A DNA stretch of 64,000 bases from the NCBI RefSeq assembly GCF_014202345.1, contig NZ_JACHGO010000002.1:186001-250000 (forward strand), written 5' to 3'. The notes under the pieces are model-generated. The model did no database searches. It was not told the origin of the DNA and was given only the letters and a program-made list of their open reading frames with translations. This DNA is from Desulfovibrio intestinalis. Its GTDB lineage: Bacteria; Desulfobacterota; Desulfovibrionia; Desulfovibrionales; Desulfovibrionaceae. Below are positions 27,432-36,066 of the stretch, in pieces (position 1 is the stretch's first letter; each line of letters opens with the position of its first letter). Both the position numbers and the translations under genes were made by a program.

Positions 27432-27639
27432 AATAATATTAAATGTGATTTTTTTTTCTAGTAAAAATTACATGTCTATACTCGCAAAAAAGGAAAATAT
27501 AAGGGAAAATTTCTCTCCAGTATTCCCTAAATAATTTGTTAATAAAGATTTTTTTCACTTTTCAAGTAATGCAGAGTGGCAATGTACAATTAATTTTTAG
27601 AAATAACGCACGATGTTTAGGCAACGTAACGCGCACGAA

Positions 27640-27679
27640 AGGAGCCGAGGGATGCGAAAAAAGCATGCCCTTGGCTCCT
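27640..27679. other. Stable hairpin in the nuoA-dsrA gap
   Basis: AGGAGCCGAGGGATGC at 27640-27655 pairs with GCAT-G-CCCTTGGCTCCT at 27663-27679 (one bulge, one wobble) around GAAAAAA. It could end a short transcript or form part of a small RNA; no gene is upstream on the plus strand. Confidence 0.5.
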
Positions 27680-27840
27680 GTTTGTCTTGAAGAACCTTGG
27701 CAGGTGCGTAAGCAGACGCCCAAGCATAAGAGGCAACGGTATTTGGGGGCTCTGCAAAGCGCGGCAAAGGCGTTTTTAAGCGTTGAGTATGTCGCTGCCC
27801 AACGGTTCATTGGGGTGGGAACGCCGTTTTCGGCTGAATC

Positions 27841-27913
27841 TATGCCGCATTGTGACGCGCTGGAGTTTCGTGCAGCGTTAGAGCTTTCAAATTTTTTCAA
27901 GATTGAAATGCTC
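27841..27913 (+). repeat. Dispersed intergenic repeat, copy B
   Basis: TGCCGCATTGTGACGCGCTG, then a TGCA-type hairpin, then AGAGCTTTCAAATTTTTTCA and TTGAAATGCTC. It aligns over its whole length with copy C (on the minus strand at 38493-38600) and in part with copies A and D. Confidence 0.7.
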
Positions 27914-28004
27914 CAACTACAAATGGCAAAAATTTAGATTTGCCAGGATTGCCGCCATTTGGCCTGCTGTCGTTCTGTGCATCCCTAGGGAGTGGTGGCG
28001 TATA

Positions 28005-28047
28005 TTGTGCATTTTAGCACAACTAGATGATATTGTGCAGTTTACAA
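28005..28047. promoter_or_regulatory. Rex- or Crp/Fnr-type operator upstream of dsrA
   Basis: TTGTGCATTTTAGCACAA (28005-28022) is a perfect inverted repeat of the form TTGTG-N8-CACAA. A weaker relative, TTGTGCAGTTTACAA, follows at 28033-28047. This half-site arrangement is that of the NADH-sensing repressor Rex and also of HcpR/Crp-type proteins. It is about 310 bp upstream of dsrA. Confidence 0.5.
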
Positions 28048-28333
28048 CGAAGTTTCGTTCTAATCAGCGATATTTCATTCAATATTCGGGAGCTATTACT
28101 GGAAAATATCATTAACTTACTGATTTAAATTAATAAACAATAAACGGCTTGATTCTTGAATACATAGTGACGTTACTGCTGCTCCTGTGGTTTTCAGGGG
28201 GGGCCTATTTGGGGGATGAAGCAAGCTGATATCCGTCACCCGGCATGGAGGTATTTTGCCGTACCTGCTTTTCATGCGCCGCTTGTCTGCTTTGCTTGCT
28301 CGTACAATAACATTGAACTTTTGAGGTGTGATA

Positions 28334-29647
28334 ATGGCAAAATTTGCAACGCCGCAGTTGGACCAGCTGGAAAGCGGCCCCTGGCCGAGCTTTGTGTCCG
28401 ACATAAAGCAGGAAGCCGCGCAGCGCGCGGCCAACGCCAAAAATATTGAATATCAGATTCCAGTGGATGCTCCTGAAGATTTGCTTGGCGTGCTTGAACT
28501 TTCCTACAATGACAAGGAAACCCACTGGAAGCACGGCGGCATCGTGGGTGTGTTCGGTTACGGCGGCGGCGTTATCGGCCGTTACTGCGACCAGCCCGAA
28601 ATGTTCCCCGGCGTGGCTCATTTTCACACGCTGCGTGTTGCCCAGCCTTCGGGCAAGTACTACAACAGTACCTTCCTGCGCGGCCTGTGCGACATTTGGG
28701 ATATGCGCGGTTCCGGCCTGACCAACATGCACGGCTCCACCGGCGACATCGTGCTTCTTGGCACCCAGACCGTTCAGCTTGAAGAAATCTTCCACGAGCT
28801 GACCCACAACCTGAAAGTGGACCTTGGCGGCTCCGGCTCCAACCTGCGTACGCCTGAAGCCTGTCTTGGCCAGTCCCGCTGCGAATATGCCTGCTACAAC
28901 ACGCAGGACATGTGCTATCAGCTCACTATGGACTACCAGGACGAACTGCACCGTCCCGCCTTCCCCTACAAGTTCAAGTTCAAGTTCGACGGCTGCCCCA
29001 ACGGTTGCGTGTGCGCCATGGCGCGTTCCGACTTCGCCGTTGTCGGCACCTGGAAGGACGACATCAAAATCGACCAGGAAGCCGTTAAGGCTTACGTGGC
29101 CGGTGAATTTTCTCCCAACGCCGGTGCGCACTCCGGTCGTGACTGGGGCAAGTTTGACCTGCAGAAAGAAGTGGTGGACCTCTGCCCCTCCCAGTGCATG
29201 AAGTGGGACGGCTCCAAGCTCTCCATCAGGACCGCTGACTGTGTGCGCTGCATGCACTGCATCAACACCATGCCTCGCGCTCTGCACATTGGTGACGAAC
29301 GCGGCGCCAGCATCCTCGTGGGCGCCAAGGCTCCCGTGGTTGACGGCGCGCAGATGGGTTCGCTGCTCGTGCCCTTCGTCTCCTGTGAAGCTCCCTACGA
29401 CGACGTCAAAGAAGTCATCGAAAAGATTTGGGACTGGTGGATGGAAGAAGGCAAGAACCGCGAACGCGTGGGCGAAACCATGAAGCGTCTGTCCTTCCAG
29501 AAACTGCTGGAAGTCACCGACACTCCTGCTGCCGCTTACCACGTCAAGGAACCCCGCTCCAATCCGTATATCTTCTTCAAGGAAGAAGAAGTGCCCGGTG
29601 GCTGGGATCGTGACCTCGCTGCTTACCGCAAACGCCATCAACGCTAG
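28334..29647 (+). CDS. dsrA: Dissimilatory sulfite reductase alpha subunit
   Basis: A 437-residue subunit of DsrAB (desulfoviridin type), the cytoplasmic enzyme that reduces sulfite, passing sulfur to DsrC. It has the siroheme-[4Fe-4S] ligand pattern CLGQSRC (Cys-x5-Cys) and CPNGC (Cys-x3-Cys), plus an inserted ferredoxin domain (CPSQC and CVRCMHC, about 282-315). Length and motif order are as in Desulfovibrio DsrA. GAGG lies upstream of the ATG at 28334. It heads the dsrA-dsrB-dsrD operon, is divergent from nuo, and has a candidate redox operator upstream. Codon use is strongly C-ending, as expected of a very highly expressed gene. Confidence 0.98.
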   Translation: MAKFATPQLDQLESGPWPSFVSDIKQEAAQRAANAKNIEYQIPVDAPEDLLGVLELSYNDKETHWKHGGIVGVFGYGGGVIGRYCDQPEMFPGVAHFHTLRVAQPSGKYYNSTFLRGLCDIWDMRGSGLTNMHGSTGDIVLLGTQTVQLEEIFHELTHNLKVDLGGSGSNLRTPEACLGQSRCEYACYNTQDMCYQLTMDYQDELHRPAFPYKFKFKFDGCPNGCVCAMARSDFAVVGTWKDDIKIDQEAVKAYVAGEFSPNAGAHSGRDWGKFDLQKEVVDLCPSQCMKWDGSKLSIRTADCVRCMHCINTMPRALHIGDERGASILVGAKAPVVDGAQMGSLLVPFVSCEAPYDDVKEVIEKIWDWWMEEGKNRERVGETMKRLSFQKLLEVTDTPAAAYHVKEPRSNPYIFFKEEEVPGGWDRDLAAYRKRHQR

Positions 29648-29665
29648 TCAAAAGGGGAGAAAAAC

Positions 29666-30811
29666 ATGGCTTTTATTTCTTCCGGGTACAATCCCGCCAA
29701 ACCTATGGAAGGCCGCATCAGCGATATTGGCCCCCGTAAGTACGACGAATTCTTCCCGCCGGTTATCAAAAATAACTTCGGCAAGTGGCTCTATCATGAA
29801 ATTCTTGAGCCCGGCGTGCTTATGCACGTGGCCGAAAGCGGCGACAAGTGCTACACCGTCCGCGTAGGCGGCACCCGTACCATGTCTGTGACGCACATCC
29901 GCGAGCTGTGCGACATCGCCGACAAGTTTTGCAACGGCTGTCTGCGTTGGACCACCCGTAGCAACATTGAATTCATGGTCGACAGCGAAGAGGGCATGAA
30001 AGCCCTGCGCGACGAATTGAACAGCCGCACGTTTGACGGTGGTTCGTTCAAGTTCCCCGTGGGCGGCACCGGCGCTGGTATCAGCAACATGGTGCACACC
30101 CAGGGCTGGATCCACTGCCACACGCCCGCCACCGACGCTTCTGGCCCGGTCAAGGCTGTGATGGACGCCCTGTTTGATGACTTCAAGTCCATGCGTTTGC
30201 CCGCTCCCATGCGTATCGCGCTTGCTTGCTGCATCAACATGTGCGGCGCCGTGCACTGCTCGGACATCGGCCTTGTGGGCATCCACCGCAAGCCCCCCAT
30301 GATCGACCACGAATGGACTGACCAGCTGTGCGAAATTCCCCTGGCCGTGTCTGCTTGCCCCACTGCAGCAGTGCGTCCTACCAAGATTGAACATGACGGC
30401 AAGAAGATAAACTCCATTGCCATCAAGGAAGACCGCTGCATGTACTGCGGTAACTGCTACACCATGTGCCCCGCGCTGCCCATTTCGGACGGCGAAGGCG
30501 ACGGCGTTGCCATCATGGTTGGCGGCAAGGTTTCCAACCGCATCAGCATGCCCAAGTTCTCCAAGGTCGTTGTGGGTTACATCCCCAACGAACCGCCCCG
30601 CTGGCCCACGCTGACCAAGACCGTGAAGCACATCATTGAAGTGTACGCGGCCAACGCCAACAAGTACGAACGCCTGGGCGACTGGGCTGAACGCATCGGT
30701 TGGGAAAGCTTCTTCAAGCTGACCGGCCTGGAGTTCACCCACCACCTGATCGACGACTTCCGTGATCCCGCCTACTACACCTGGCGCCAGAGCACGCAGT
30801 TCAAGTTCTAA
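29666..30811 (+). CDS. dsrB: Dissimilatory sulfite reductase beta subunit
   Basis: A 381-residue beta subunit that carries the catalytically active siroheme. Motifs: [12 protein letters not shown] (first cysteine pair region), [13 protein letters not shown] (Cys-x3-Cys siroheme-cluster ligands) and a ferredoxin domain [18 protein letters not shown] (about 258-275). It starts 18 bp after dsrA with AAGGGGAG as ribosome site. It forms the alpha2-beta2 core with DsrA. Confidence 0.98.
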   Translation: MAFISSGYNPAKPMEGRISDIGPRKYDEFFPPVIKNNFGKWLYHEILEPGVLMHVAESGDKCYTVRVGGTRTMSVTHIRELCDIADKFCNGCLRWTTRSNIEFMVDSEEGMKALRDELNSRTFDGGSFKFPVGGTGAGISNMVHTQGWIHCHTPATDASGPVKAVMDALFDDFKSMRLPAPMRIALACCINMCGAVHCSDIGLVGIHRKPPMIDHEWTDQLCEIPLAVSACPTAAVRPTKIEHDGKKINSIAIKEDRCMYCGNCYTMCPALPISDGEGDGVAIMVGGKVSNRISMPKFSKVVVGYIPNEPPRWPTLTKTVKHIIEVYAANANKYERLGDWAERIGWESFFKLTGLEFTHHLIDDFRDPAYYTWRQSTQFKF

Positions 30812-30831
30812 AAAAGCACTGGTTACTAATG

Positions 30832-30857
30832 GAGCCACCCCGGCGACGGGGTGGCTC
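30832..30857 (+). promoter_or_regulatory. Hairpin between dsrB and dsrD
   Basis: Perfect 11-bp arms (30832-30842 and 30847-30857) with the tetraloop GCGA and no T run. It probably stabilises the 3' end of the dsrAB message or tunes dsrD expression, rather than acting as a full terminator. Confidence 0.6.
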
Positions 30858-30873
30858 AGCAAAAGAGGCCGTT

Positions 30874-31104
30874 ATGACTCCTGATCAACAGTTGATCGTT
30901 GATTTTATCAGCACAAAGAACAAGACCAAGTTTTACTTCAAGGACTTTCTGGAAATTTTTCCCGACAAAGGCCCCCGCGAAGTAAAGAAGATTCTTACCG
31001 CTATGGTACAGAGTGAAATAATGGAATTTTGGTCCTCGGGAAGTACTACCATGTACGGTCTGAAAGGGGCTGGAAAGCAAAGTCAGGCAGAAGGCGAGGG
31101 CTAG
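30874..31104 (+). CDS. dsrD: Dissimilatory sulfite reductase-associated protein DsrD
   Basis: A 76-residue winged-helix protein. DsrD is found next to dsrAB in sulfate reducers and has been shown to stimulate DsrAB activity. The sequence (QQLIVDFISTKNKTKFYFKD, then a basic PREVKKILTAMVQ helix) and size fit. The ATG at 30874 has AGAGG upstream; the frame starting at 30829 runs through the intergenic hairpin and is unlikely. Confidence 0.93.
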   Translation: MTPDQQLIVDFISTKNKTKFYFKDFLEIFPDKGPREVKKILTAMVQSEIMEFWSSGSTTMYGLKGAGKQSQAEGEG

Positions 31105-31165
31105 GGGCCGCTTCCTTATCCCGCCACCTGATCATGCAATCTGCACTGCAGGCAGATAAATGCGG

Positions 31166-31209
31166 GCGAAGTTCCGGAACATGCCATTGCCACCGGAACT
31201 TCGCCTTTT
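31166..31209. terminator. Terminator of the dsr operon
   Basis: Perfect 12-bp arms (31166-31177 and 31193-31204), a 15-base loop, then CTTTTC. It separates dsrD from the convergent regulator gene. Confidence 0.8.
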
Positions 31210-31213
31210 CGCA

Positions 31214-32872
31214 TTAATTTGTATCAGAAGGGTCCACAGGCCAGTCAGTTGAAATGGAACTGGGCCGAAGCCTGTAAAGATCAAAACGTTTAAGCCGGGA
31301 AATGAGCGTGGTCGGCTTCATACCCAACAGGGCAGCTGCACCGCGGCTTCCGTATATGAGCCAGTTGGTTCGCTCCAGCGCAGCCAACATATTATCTTTT
31401 TCCAGCTGGCGCACTTGTTTTTCTGTAAGAATTTTATGAATCCCGAAAGAAGAGCGGGGCTCCTGAACTGATTCTTCCTGCCGCGGCGGTTCGTACAGGG
31501 CAAGATAGGCCAGGGCTTGATCTGGCCGTCCCGTAATAACCATACGTTCCACAAAATTCTGCAATTCACGAATATTGCCCGGCCAGTCGTACTGGCGCAG
31601 TTTGTTCATCTGCTCTTCTGGCACATCAAAAATGTTGCGTCCGTTTTTTTGGCAGAAAATGCGAATAAAATGGCGCACCAGAAGCGGAATATCTTCTTCC
31701 CGCTCCTTGAGGCTGGGAACCGTGAGCGGAAAAACCTGCAGGCGGTAATAAAGATCGTCGCGGAATGTTTGCTTTTGAATGGCCGCTTTGAGATCCTTGT
31801 TGGTTGCGGCGATAAGGCGGATGTCAGTATGGCGGTTTTTTTCTTCTCCAACCCGTCTGAATTCGCCCTCCTGAAGCACGCGTAGCAGTTTGCCCTGAAG
31901 TTCCAGAGGAATTTCTGCAATTTCATCAAGAAAAAGGGTGCCGCCATCCGCAATCTGGAAAAACCCCATGCGGTCGTTGATGGCTCCGGTAAATGCCCCT
32001 TTTACATGACCAAAAAATTCGCTTTCAAACAAGTGGTGCGGAATGGCGGCGCAGTTGATTTTTATGAAAGGATTATTCTTTCTTTGGCTGTGCTTGTGCA
32101 CTTCATGCGCTACCAGTTCTTTACCCGTACCGGATGCGCCCTGGATAAGCACGGTAGCTTCTGTTTTGCTGACAATGAAAATTTGTTCGCGAATTTCCTT
32201 GATGGCCGCACTTTCGCCTATGATGCCCGTGAACTGCCGCGCTTCGTAAAGTTCCTCGCGCAGATGGGCATTTTCCAGTTCTTTCCGCAGCGTTATGGAT
32301 CGGCTTATTTCAAAAAGCCGGGCGTTGGTGATGGCATACGCAATGTGATCGGCCACCATGCGCAACATCTCCATAGCGCCTTGCGCCAGTGTCGCACGAG
32401 AAAAAAGTGCGATGACTCCGATGGTTTCACCACGGCACACCAGAGGTTGCCCGGCAAAGCTCACAATGCCCTCTGCTTTCATCCACGCTGGACTGGCTAT
32501 CCAGTCTTCGTTTCCTTCAATGTGCGAAACCTCAAGGGGATTGTTGGTCATGGCTATGGCCCCGACCTTTCTGTAGCCCAAGGGGAAGCGGTAGAAGTTT
32601 GACTGCTCCGTCTGGGTCCAGATTTGCCCGTCAACACGGGATTGCCCGTAGCTTGCCTTGAGGTGCAAGCAATGCCCTCGGCTCGCGCAGACGGCCTTGT
32701 CCACGCAAGTGGGGCAGCCGTCGTCGGGTTCCAGAAGCCATATGCGCACAAGGGCAGAGTCACGCGCGGTTCCCAGGCTTTTGACCACCAGGGAAAGCAC
32801 TTCCTCCACAGCCTGCTGCTGCGCGAGTTCCAGAAGGAGCGTTTTGATGTCTCTGTTTCCGAGGATAATCAT
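31214..32872 (-). CDS. Sigma-54-dependent activator with Cys-rich GAF domain (FhlA/NorR-like)
   Basis: A 552-residue activator. An N-terminal GAF-type sensor (about 1-175) is followed by an AAA+ domain (about 205-440) with Walker A (GASGTGKE), the sigma-54 contact GAFTGA and Walker B (TLFLDEIAE). A Fis-type helix-turn-helix closes the protein (about 490-535). The GAF part has four cysteines, Cys53, 56, 62 and 68 (CPTC...C...C), that could hold a metal or iron-sulfur cluster. It converges on dsrD and could respond to a sulfur, nitrogen or redox signal; its target is unknown. The ATG at 32872 was chosen; a TTG at 32917 would add 15 residues. Confidence 0.87.
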   Translation of the reverse strand: MIILGNRDIKTLLLELAQQQAVEEVLSLVVKSLGTARDSALVRIWLLEPDDGCPTCVDKAVCASRGHCLHLKASYGQSRVDGQIWTQTEQSNFYRFPLGYRKVGAIAMTNNPLEVSHIEGNEDWIASPAWMKAEGIVSFAGQPLVCRGETIGVIALFSRATLAQGAMEMLRMVADHIAYAITNARLFEISRSITLRKELENAHLREELYEARQFTGIIGESAAIKEIREQIFIVSKTEATVLIQGASGTGKELVAHEVHKHSQRKNNPFIKINCAAIPHHLFESEFFGHVKGAFTGAINDRMGFFQIADGGTLFLDEIAEIPLELQGKLLRVLQEGEFRRVGEEKNRHTDIRLIAATNKDLKAAIQKQTFRDDLYYRLQVFPLTVPSLKEREEDIPLLVRHFIRIFCQKNGRNIFDVPEEQMNKLRQYDWPGNIRELQNFVERMVITGRPDQALAYLALYEPPRQEESVQEPRSSFGIHKILTEKQVRQLEKDNMLAALERTNWLIYGSRGAAALLGMKPTTLISRLKRFDLYRLRPSSISTDWPVDPSDTN

Positions 32873-33369
32873 GGCTGCATAACGGGTGGCTAAAGCTCGA
32901 GGTTGGCTGTGGAACAATACGGGGCAGCGTATGGCCCTTTTCTATAGCTGGCTTGATGCCGGACATCCAGTGGCATTTTATTGCTTCAGCGGCCTTGTCT
33001 GCGTTGGGGAATCCCCGGCAGCCGCACAGTAATCGTATGATGTCTGTGCCAGCTCGTTGGAGGTCAGCCTCAAAGGCCACGCCGGGCGCTGAGTATAGCC
33101 ACAGAGCCATCTTGTGGCAACGTGCTGTATTTCTTCGGGGGCTCAAAGGAATAATGAATTTGACCGCTTTTTTACCGTGTGTTGCGGTTTACTTGCCTAC
33201 TGCCCTGATCTTGAACCTGACCACACGCTAACTACCTTCATCGCGTCAGATGGTTTTAAGGCGCTATTGCTTCAATATAATTCTCTTTGCTCTGTCTTGT
33301 TTTTTGCAGGGCAGCAGCCGTTTAACAGGTTTGTTTTCAGTTTGTGTGGGGAATCGCGTAGAAAAAGAA
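32873..33369. other. Intergenic region upstream of the activator
   Basis: About 500 bp between the activator and tRNA-Val. No convincing gene or motif was recognised. Confidence 0.5.
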
Positions 33370-33400
33370 AGACGGGTTACAGAGCAACTGTAACCCGTCT
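33370..33400 (-). terminator. Terminator of tRNA-Val
   Basis: Perfect 12-bp arms (33370-33381 and 33389-33400) with a 7-base loop, followed on the minus strand by TTCTTTTTC. Confidence 0.8.
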
Positions 33401-33407
33401 TCGTATT

Positions 33408-33483
33408 TGGTGGGCAGTACAGGACTTGAACCTGTGGCCCCCGCCTTGTAAGGGCGGTGCTCAACCAACTGAGCTAACTGCCC
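33408..33483 (-). tRNA. tRNA-Val (UAC)
   Basis: A 76-base cloverleaf on the minus strand. Acceptor stem GGGCAGT/ACTGCCC, D-arm TTAGCTCAGTTGGTTGAGC, anticodon loop CTTACAA giving UAC, T-arm with GGTTCAAGTCC, discriminator A and an encoded CCA. Confidence 0.95.
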
Positions 33484-33870
33484 GAAATTCTCGGTCAAGA
33501 AAGATACCATTACTGTATTTTTATATCTTTGTCATCACCAAATTATGCCTGATCGCAGATTGATGACACTTCAACCGGGTATCTTTCATGCACAAATTTA
33601 AAGCATAGGCATGCATGGCGGGCCAAATGCGGCAACAGAGGTGTCTGCTTTCCTGCGAGCGTCACGTTCTCTGCTTACGCGAAAATATTATTCGCTATAG
33701 GGGATTCGCAGCAATCAACCCGGTATTTTAATATGGCAAAAACAGATATTCACTGCTGCAGCCTGCGGCGACTAGGGTAGACCATGCTGCAGCGACGAGG
33801 TCTGGCCATGCTGCAACAAAAGCGCTTTTGTCATATCTTTCAGCAATAAATTTGTTTGAAAATTTTTATG
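33484..33870. other. Intergenic region between tRNA-Val and the cytochrome gene
   Basis: About 390 bp. Besides the tRNA promoter side it has a short direct repeat of CCATGCTGCA (around 33782 and 33806). No gene was recognised. Confidence 0.5.
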
Positions 33871-33902
33871 CCCCCGGATGCGGTATGTCGCGCATCCGGG
33901 GG
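33871..33902. terminator. Terminator of the cytochrome c gene
   Basis: 12-bp arms CCCCCGGATGCG and CGCATCCGGGGG (33871-33882 and 33891-33902), 15 bp past the cytochrome stop. On the minus strand it is followed by CATAAAAATTTT. Confidence 0.75.
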
Positions 33903-33917
33903 ATCTTCCGTGCTTGG

Positions 33918-34235
33918 TTATGGTTTGAGCTGATTGACGTAGGTGGCAATATCCTTCATCTGCTCAGGGCTCAGTGTTTTCAGGGTCTGCTGCATTTTCT
34001 GCAGCGGGCCAGAGGGCGAGCTCATATTTTTGACTTTATCCATGCTGGCGAGCAGGCCGTCCACGGGCTTGCCCATCATCTTGGCGGGTGTAGGAGTGTG
34101 ACAGGACATGCAATTATTTGCGTACAACTCCGCACCAGCTTTTTGTGCATCATCCTGGGCCACTGCGGATTGTACTCCAGCTACAAGCAGGAATGCAGCC
34201 AGCGTGAGAACTCCGTGTCGCAGATATTTGGTCAT
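33918..34235 (-). CDS. Periplasmic monoheme c-type cytochrome
   Basis: A 105-residue precursor with a signal peptide (about 1-26, cleavage after SAVA) and one heme motif CMSCH at about 43-47, followed by a C-terminal helix typical of class I cytochromes (LSPEQMKDIATYVNQLKP). A downstream methionine (MMGKP or KNMSSP) is a possible sixth ligand. It resembles the c553-like cytochromes of Desulfovibrio, which accept electrons from periplasmic dehydrogenases. AAGGAG stands before the ATG at 34235. Confidence 0.88.
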   Translation of the reverse strand: MTKYLRHGVLTLAAFLLVAGVQSAVAQDDAQKAGAELYANNCMSCHTPTPAKMMGKPVDGLLASMDKVKNMSSPSGPLQKMQQTLKTLSPEQMKDIATYVNQLKP

Positions 34236-34383
34236 GGGTTTCTCCTTGTTTATATGCGCCGTTTTGTCCAAACGGCGATAAGGGGCAAAAGCCGCCTGTG
34301 ATTGCACCGTAGCACAGAGTAAAAATACTTACAGCAGATTTGTATATGCCTGGAACGCGGGTATACTTTCACGCATGAAAAAA

Positions 34384-34403
34384 GCCCCGGCTTTCGCCGG
34401 GGC
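34384..34403 (-). terminator. Terminator of rho
   Basis: GCCCCGG/CCGGGGC arms (34384-34390 and 34397-34403) with a 6-base loop, followed on the minus strand by a run of six T. Confidence 0.8.
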
Positions 34404-34445
34404 CAATAATCGGTATGCTTGCAGTAACGTCCGTTAAGAGGAAGG

Positions 34446-35741
34446 TTACTTCCCCATAGCGTTCATGAAGTCTTTGTTGGACTTGGTGGCGCGCATCTTG
34501 TCCAGCAGGAATTCCATGCTGTCGATAGAAGACATGGGAGCCAGAATCTTGCGCAAAATCCAGACGCGGTTGAGCACATCTTCGGCCAGAAGCAGGTCTT
34601 CCTTGCGGGTGCCAGTACGGTTGATGTCGATGGCGGGGAAGACGCGCTTTTCCGAAAGGTGGCGGTCCAGATAGATTTCCATATTGCCGGTGCCTTTGAA
34701 TTCTTCAAAGATCACTTCGTCCATACGGGAACCGGTATCAATGAGAGCCGTGGCAATAATGGTCAGGCTGCCGCCTTCTTCAATATTACGGGCTGCGCCA
34801 AAAAAGCGTTTGGGACGTTGCAGGGCGTTGGCGTCAAGACCACCGGAGAGCACTCTGCCCGATGAGGGCGTCACAGCGTTGTAGGCGCGGCCCAGGCGGG
34901 TGATGGAGTCCAGCAGAATGACCACATCGCGTTTGCGTTCGACCAGACGCTTGGCTTTTTCAAGCACCATTTCACAGACCTGCACATGGCGCTGCGGGGG
35001 CTCGTCGAAGGTGGAGCTGATGACTTCGGCCTTTTTGACCGTGCGCTCCATATCGGTAACTTCTTCGGGCCGTTCGTCAATGAGCAGCACGATAAGGTAT
35101 ACTTCAGGATTGTTGGCGTTGATGGCATTGGCCAGGGACTGCAGCAAGATTGTTTTGCCTGTGCGCGGCGGGGCCACAATGAGGCCACGCTGCCCGCGCC
35201 CGATGGGGGCCATGATGTCGATAACGCGATTGGAAAGATTTTTCTCGCCATTTTCCATGACGAGCTGATGGTCGGGATAGATTGGGGTGAGGTTGTCGAA
35301 AAGAACGAGATTCTTGGCGTGTTCCGGGGGTTCAAATCCAATTTCGGTTACTTTGAGCAGCGCGAAATAGCGTTCACCCTCTTTGGGGGGACGGATTTGT
35401 CCTGAAACAATGTCGCCTTTGCGCAGAGAAAACCGTCGTATCTGCGAAGGAGAAACATAGATATCATCAGGCCCGGGCATGTAGCTGCACAGGGGAGAGC
35501 GCAGAAAGCCAAAACCGTCTGGCAGAATTTCCAGTACGCCGTCCCCGTAAATGGCCCCGTTTTGTGAGGCACAGGTGGAAAGCAGAGCAAAAATAAGCTC
35601 TTGTTTTCGCATGGAACTGGCATTTTCAATTTCATATTGCTCGGCCAGATCCATTAATTCCTGCATGCTGCGGGTTTTGAGATCTGTGAGACTCAAGGCG
35701 CTGTCGGTCAACAGTGTGGGAGTAGCTTTCTTTTTGCGCAT
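34446..35741 (-). CDS. rho: Transcription termination factor Rho
   Basis: A 431-residue hexameric RNA helicase. It has an N-terminal helical SAP-like part, the RNA-binding OB fold (about 55-125; [31 protein letters not shown]), and the ATPase domain with Walker A (APPRTGKT), Walker B ([16 protein letters not shown]) and the Q/R-loop region ([21 protein letters not shown]). The ATG at 35741 gives a length near the family's 415-430; a TTG nine codons upstream is possible. It is followed by its own terminator. Confidence 0.97.
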   Translation of the reverse strand: MRKKKATPTLLTDSALSLTDLKTRSMQELMDLAEQYEIENASSMRKQELIFALLSTCASQNGAIYGDGVLEILPDGFGFLRSPLCSYMPGPDDIYVSPSQIRRFSLRKGDIVSGQIRPPKEGERYFALLKVTEIGFEPPEHAKNLVLFDNLTPIYPDHQLVMENGEKNLSNRVIDIMAPIGRGQRGLIVAPPRTGKTILLQSLANAINANNPEVYLIVLLIDERPEEVTDMERTVKKAEVISSTFDEPPQRHVQVCEMVLEKAKRLVERKRDVVILLDSITRLGRAYNAVTPSSGRVLSGGLDANALQRPKRFFGAARNIEEGGSLTIIATALIDTGSRMDEVIFEEFKGTGNMEIYLDRHLSEKRVFPAIDINRTGTRKEDLLLAEDVLNRVWILRKILAPMSSIDSMEFLLDKMRATKSNKDFMNAMGK

Positions 35742-36066
35742 AACTGTCCGATCTTTTGAAGAAGACAAACTTAAACTATACAGTATCAGTCAACACTGTA
35801 TTGCAGATGAGCGGATGTAAGGAGACAAAATAGGTGTGCGAAATTGCGATTAGCTTATCTTTTACAATATAGCAAGAGAAAAATGACGCTCACACCACAA
35901 AAAATGCGTCACGTGGCTGTTTGAACCAGAGACGGGTTCAGTTCAATAAAAGCTGGTCTATACAAAGCGTGTTTGTATTGAAGTCGAAGGAAAGTAATCC
36001 AGCAGTTATTTGAGTGGGTTGGAAAATCTTGCTCGGTACCCGCAGGGCCGCTTGTGCAGCGGCGGT
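35742..36066. other. Intergenic region between carD-type gene and rho
   Basis: About 325 bp, presumably the rho promoter and leader (rho is commonly autoregulated). I see no gene. Confidence 0.5.

Larger units (their letters stand above)
27231..28333. other. Intergenic region between nuoA and dsrA (divergent)
   Basis: About 1.1 kb with the control regions of two respiratory operons. It holds related A/T-rich sites near 27414-27431 and 27471-27487, a hairpin at 27640-27679, dispersed repeat copy B and a TTGTG-N8-CACAA operator near 28005. Open frames at 27536-27937 (plus) and 27562-27900 (minus) overlap the repeat and the hairpin and lack ribosome sites, so I do not call them genes. Confidence 0.55.

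Noticed and set aside
27536..27937. 133-codon frame between nuoA and dsrA
   Set aside because: It runs through a hairpin and repeat copy B, has no ribosome site, and the opposite strand is open as well.
33771..33820. Direct repeat CCATGCTGCA as the beginning of a CRISPR-like array
   Set aside because: Only two short copies with no regular spacing; no cas genes in the window.
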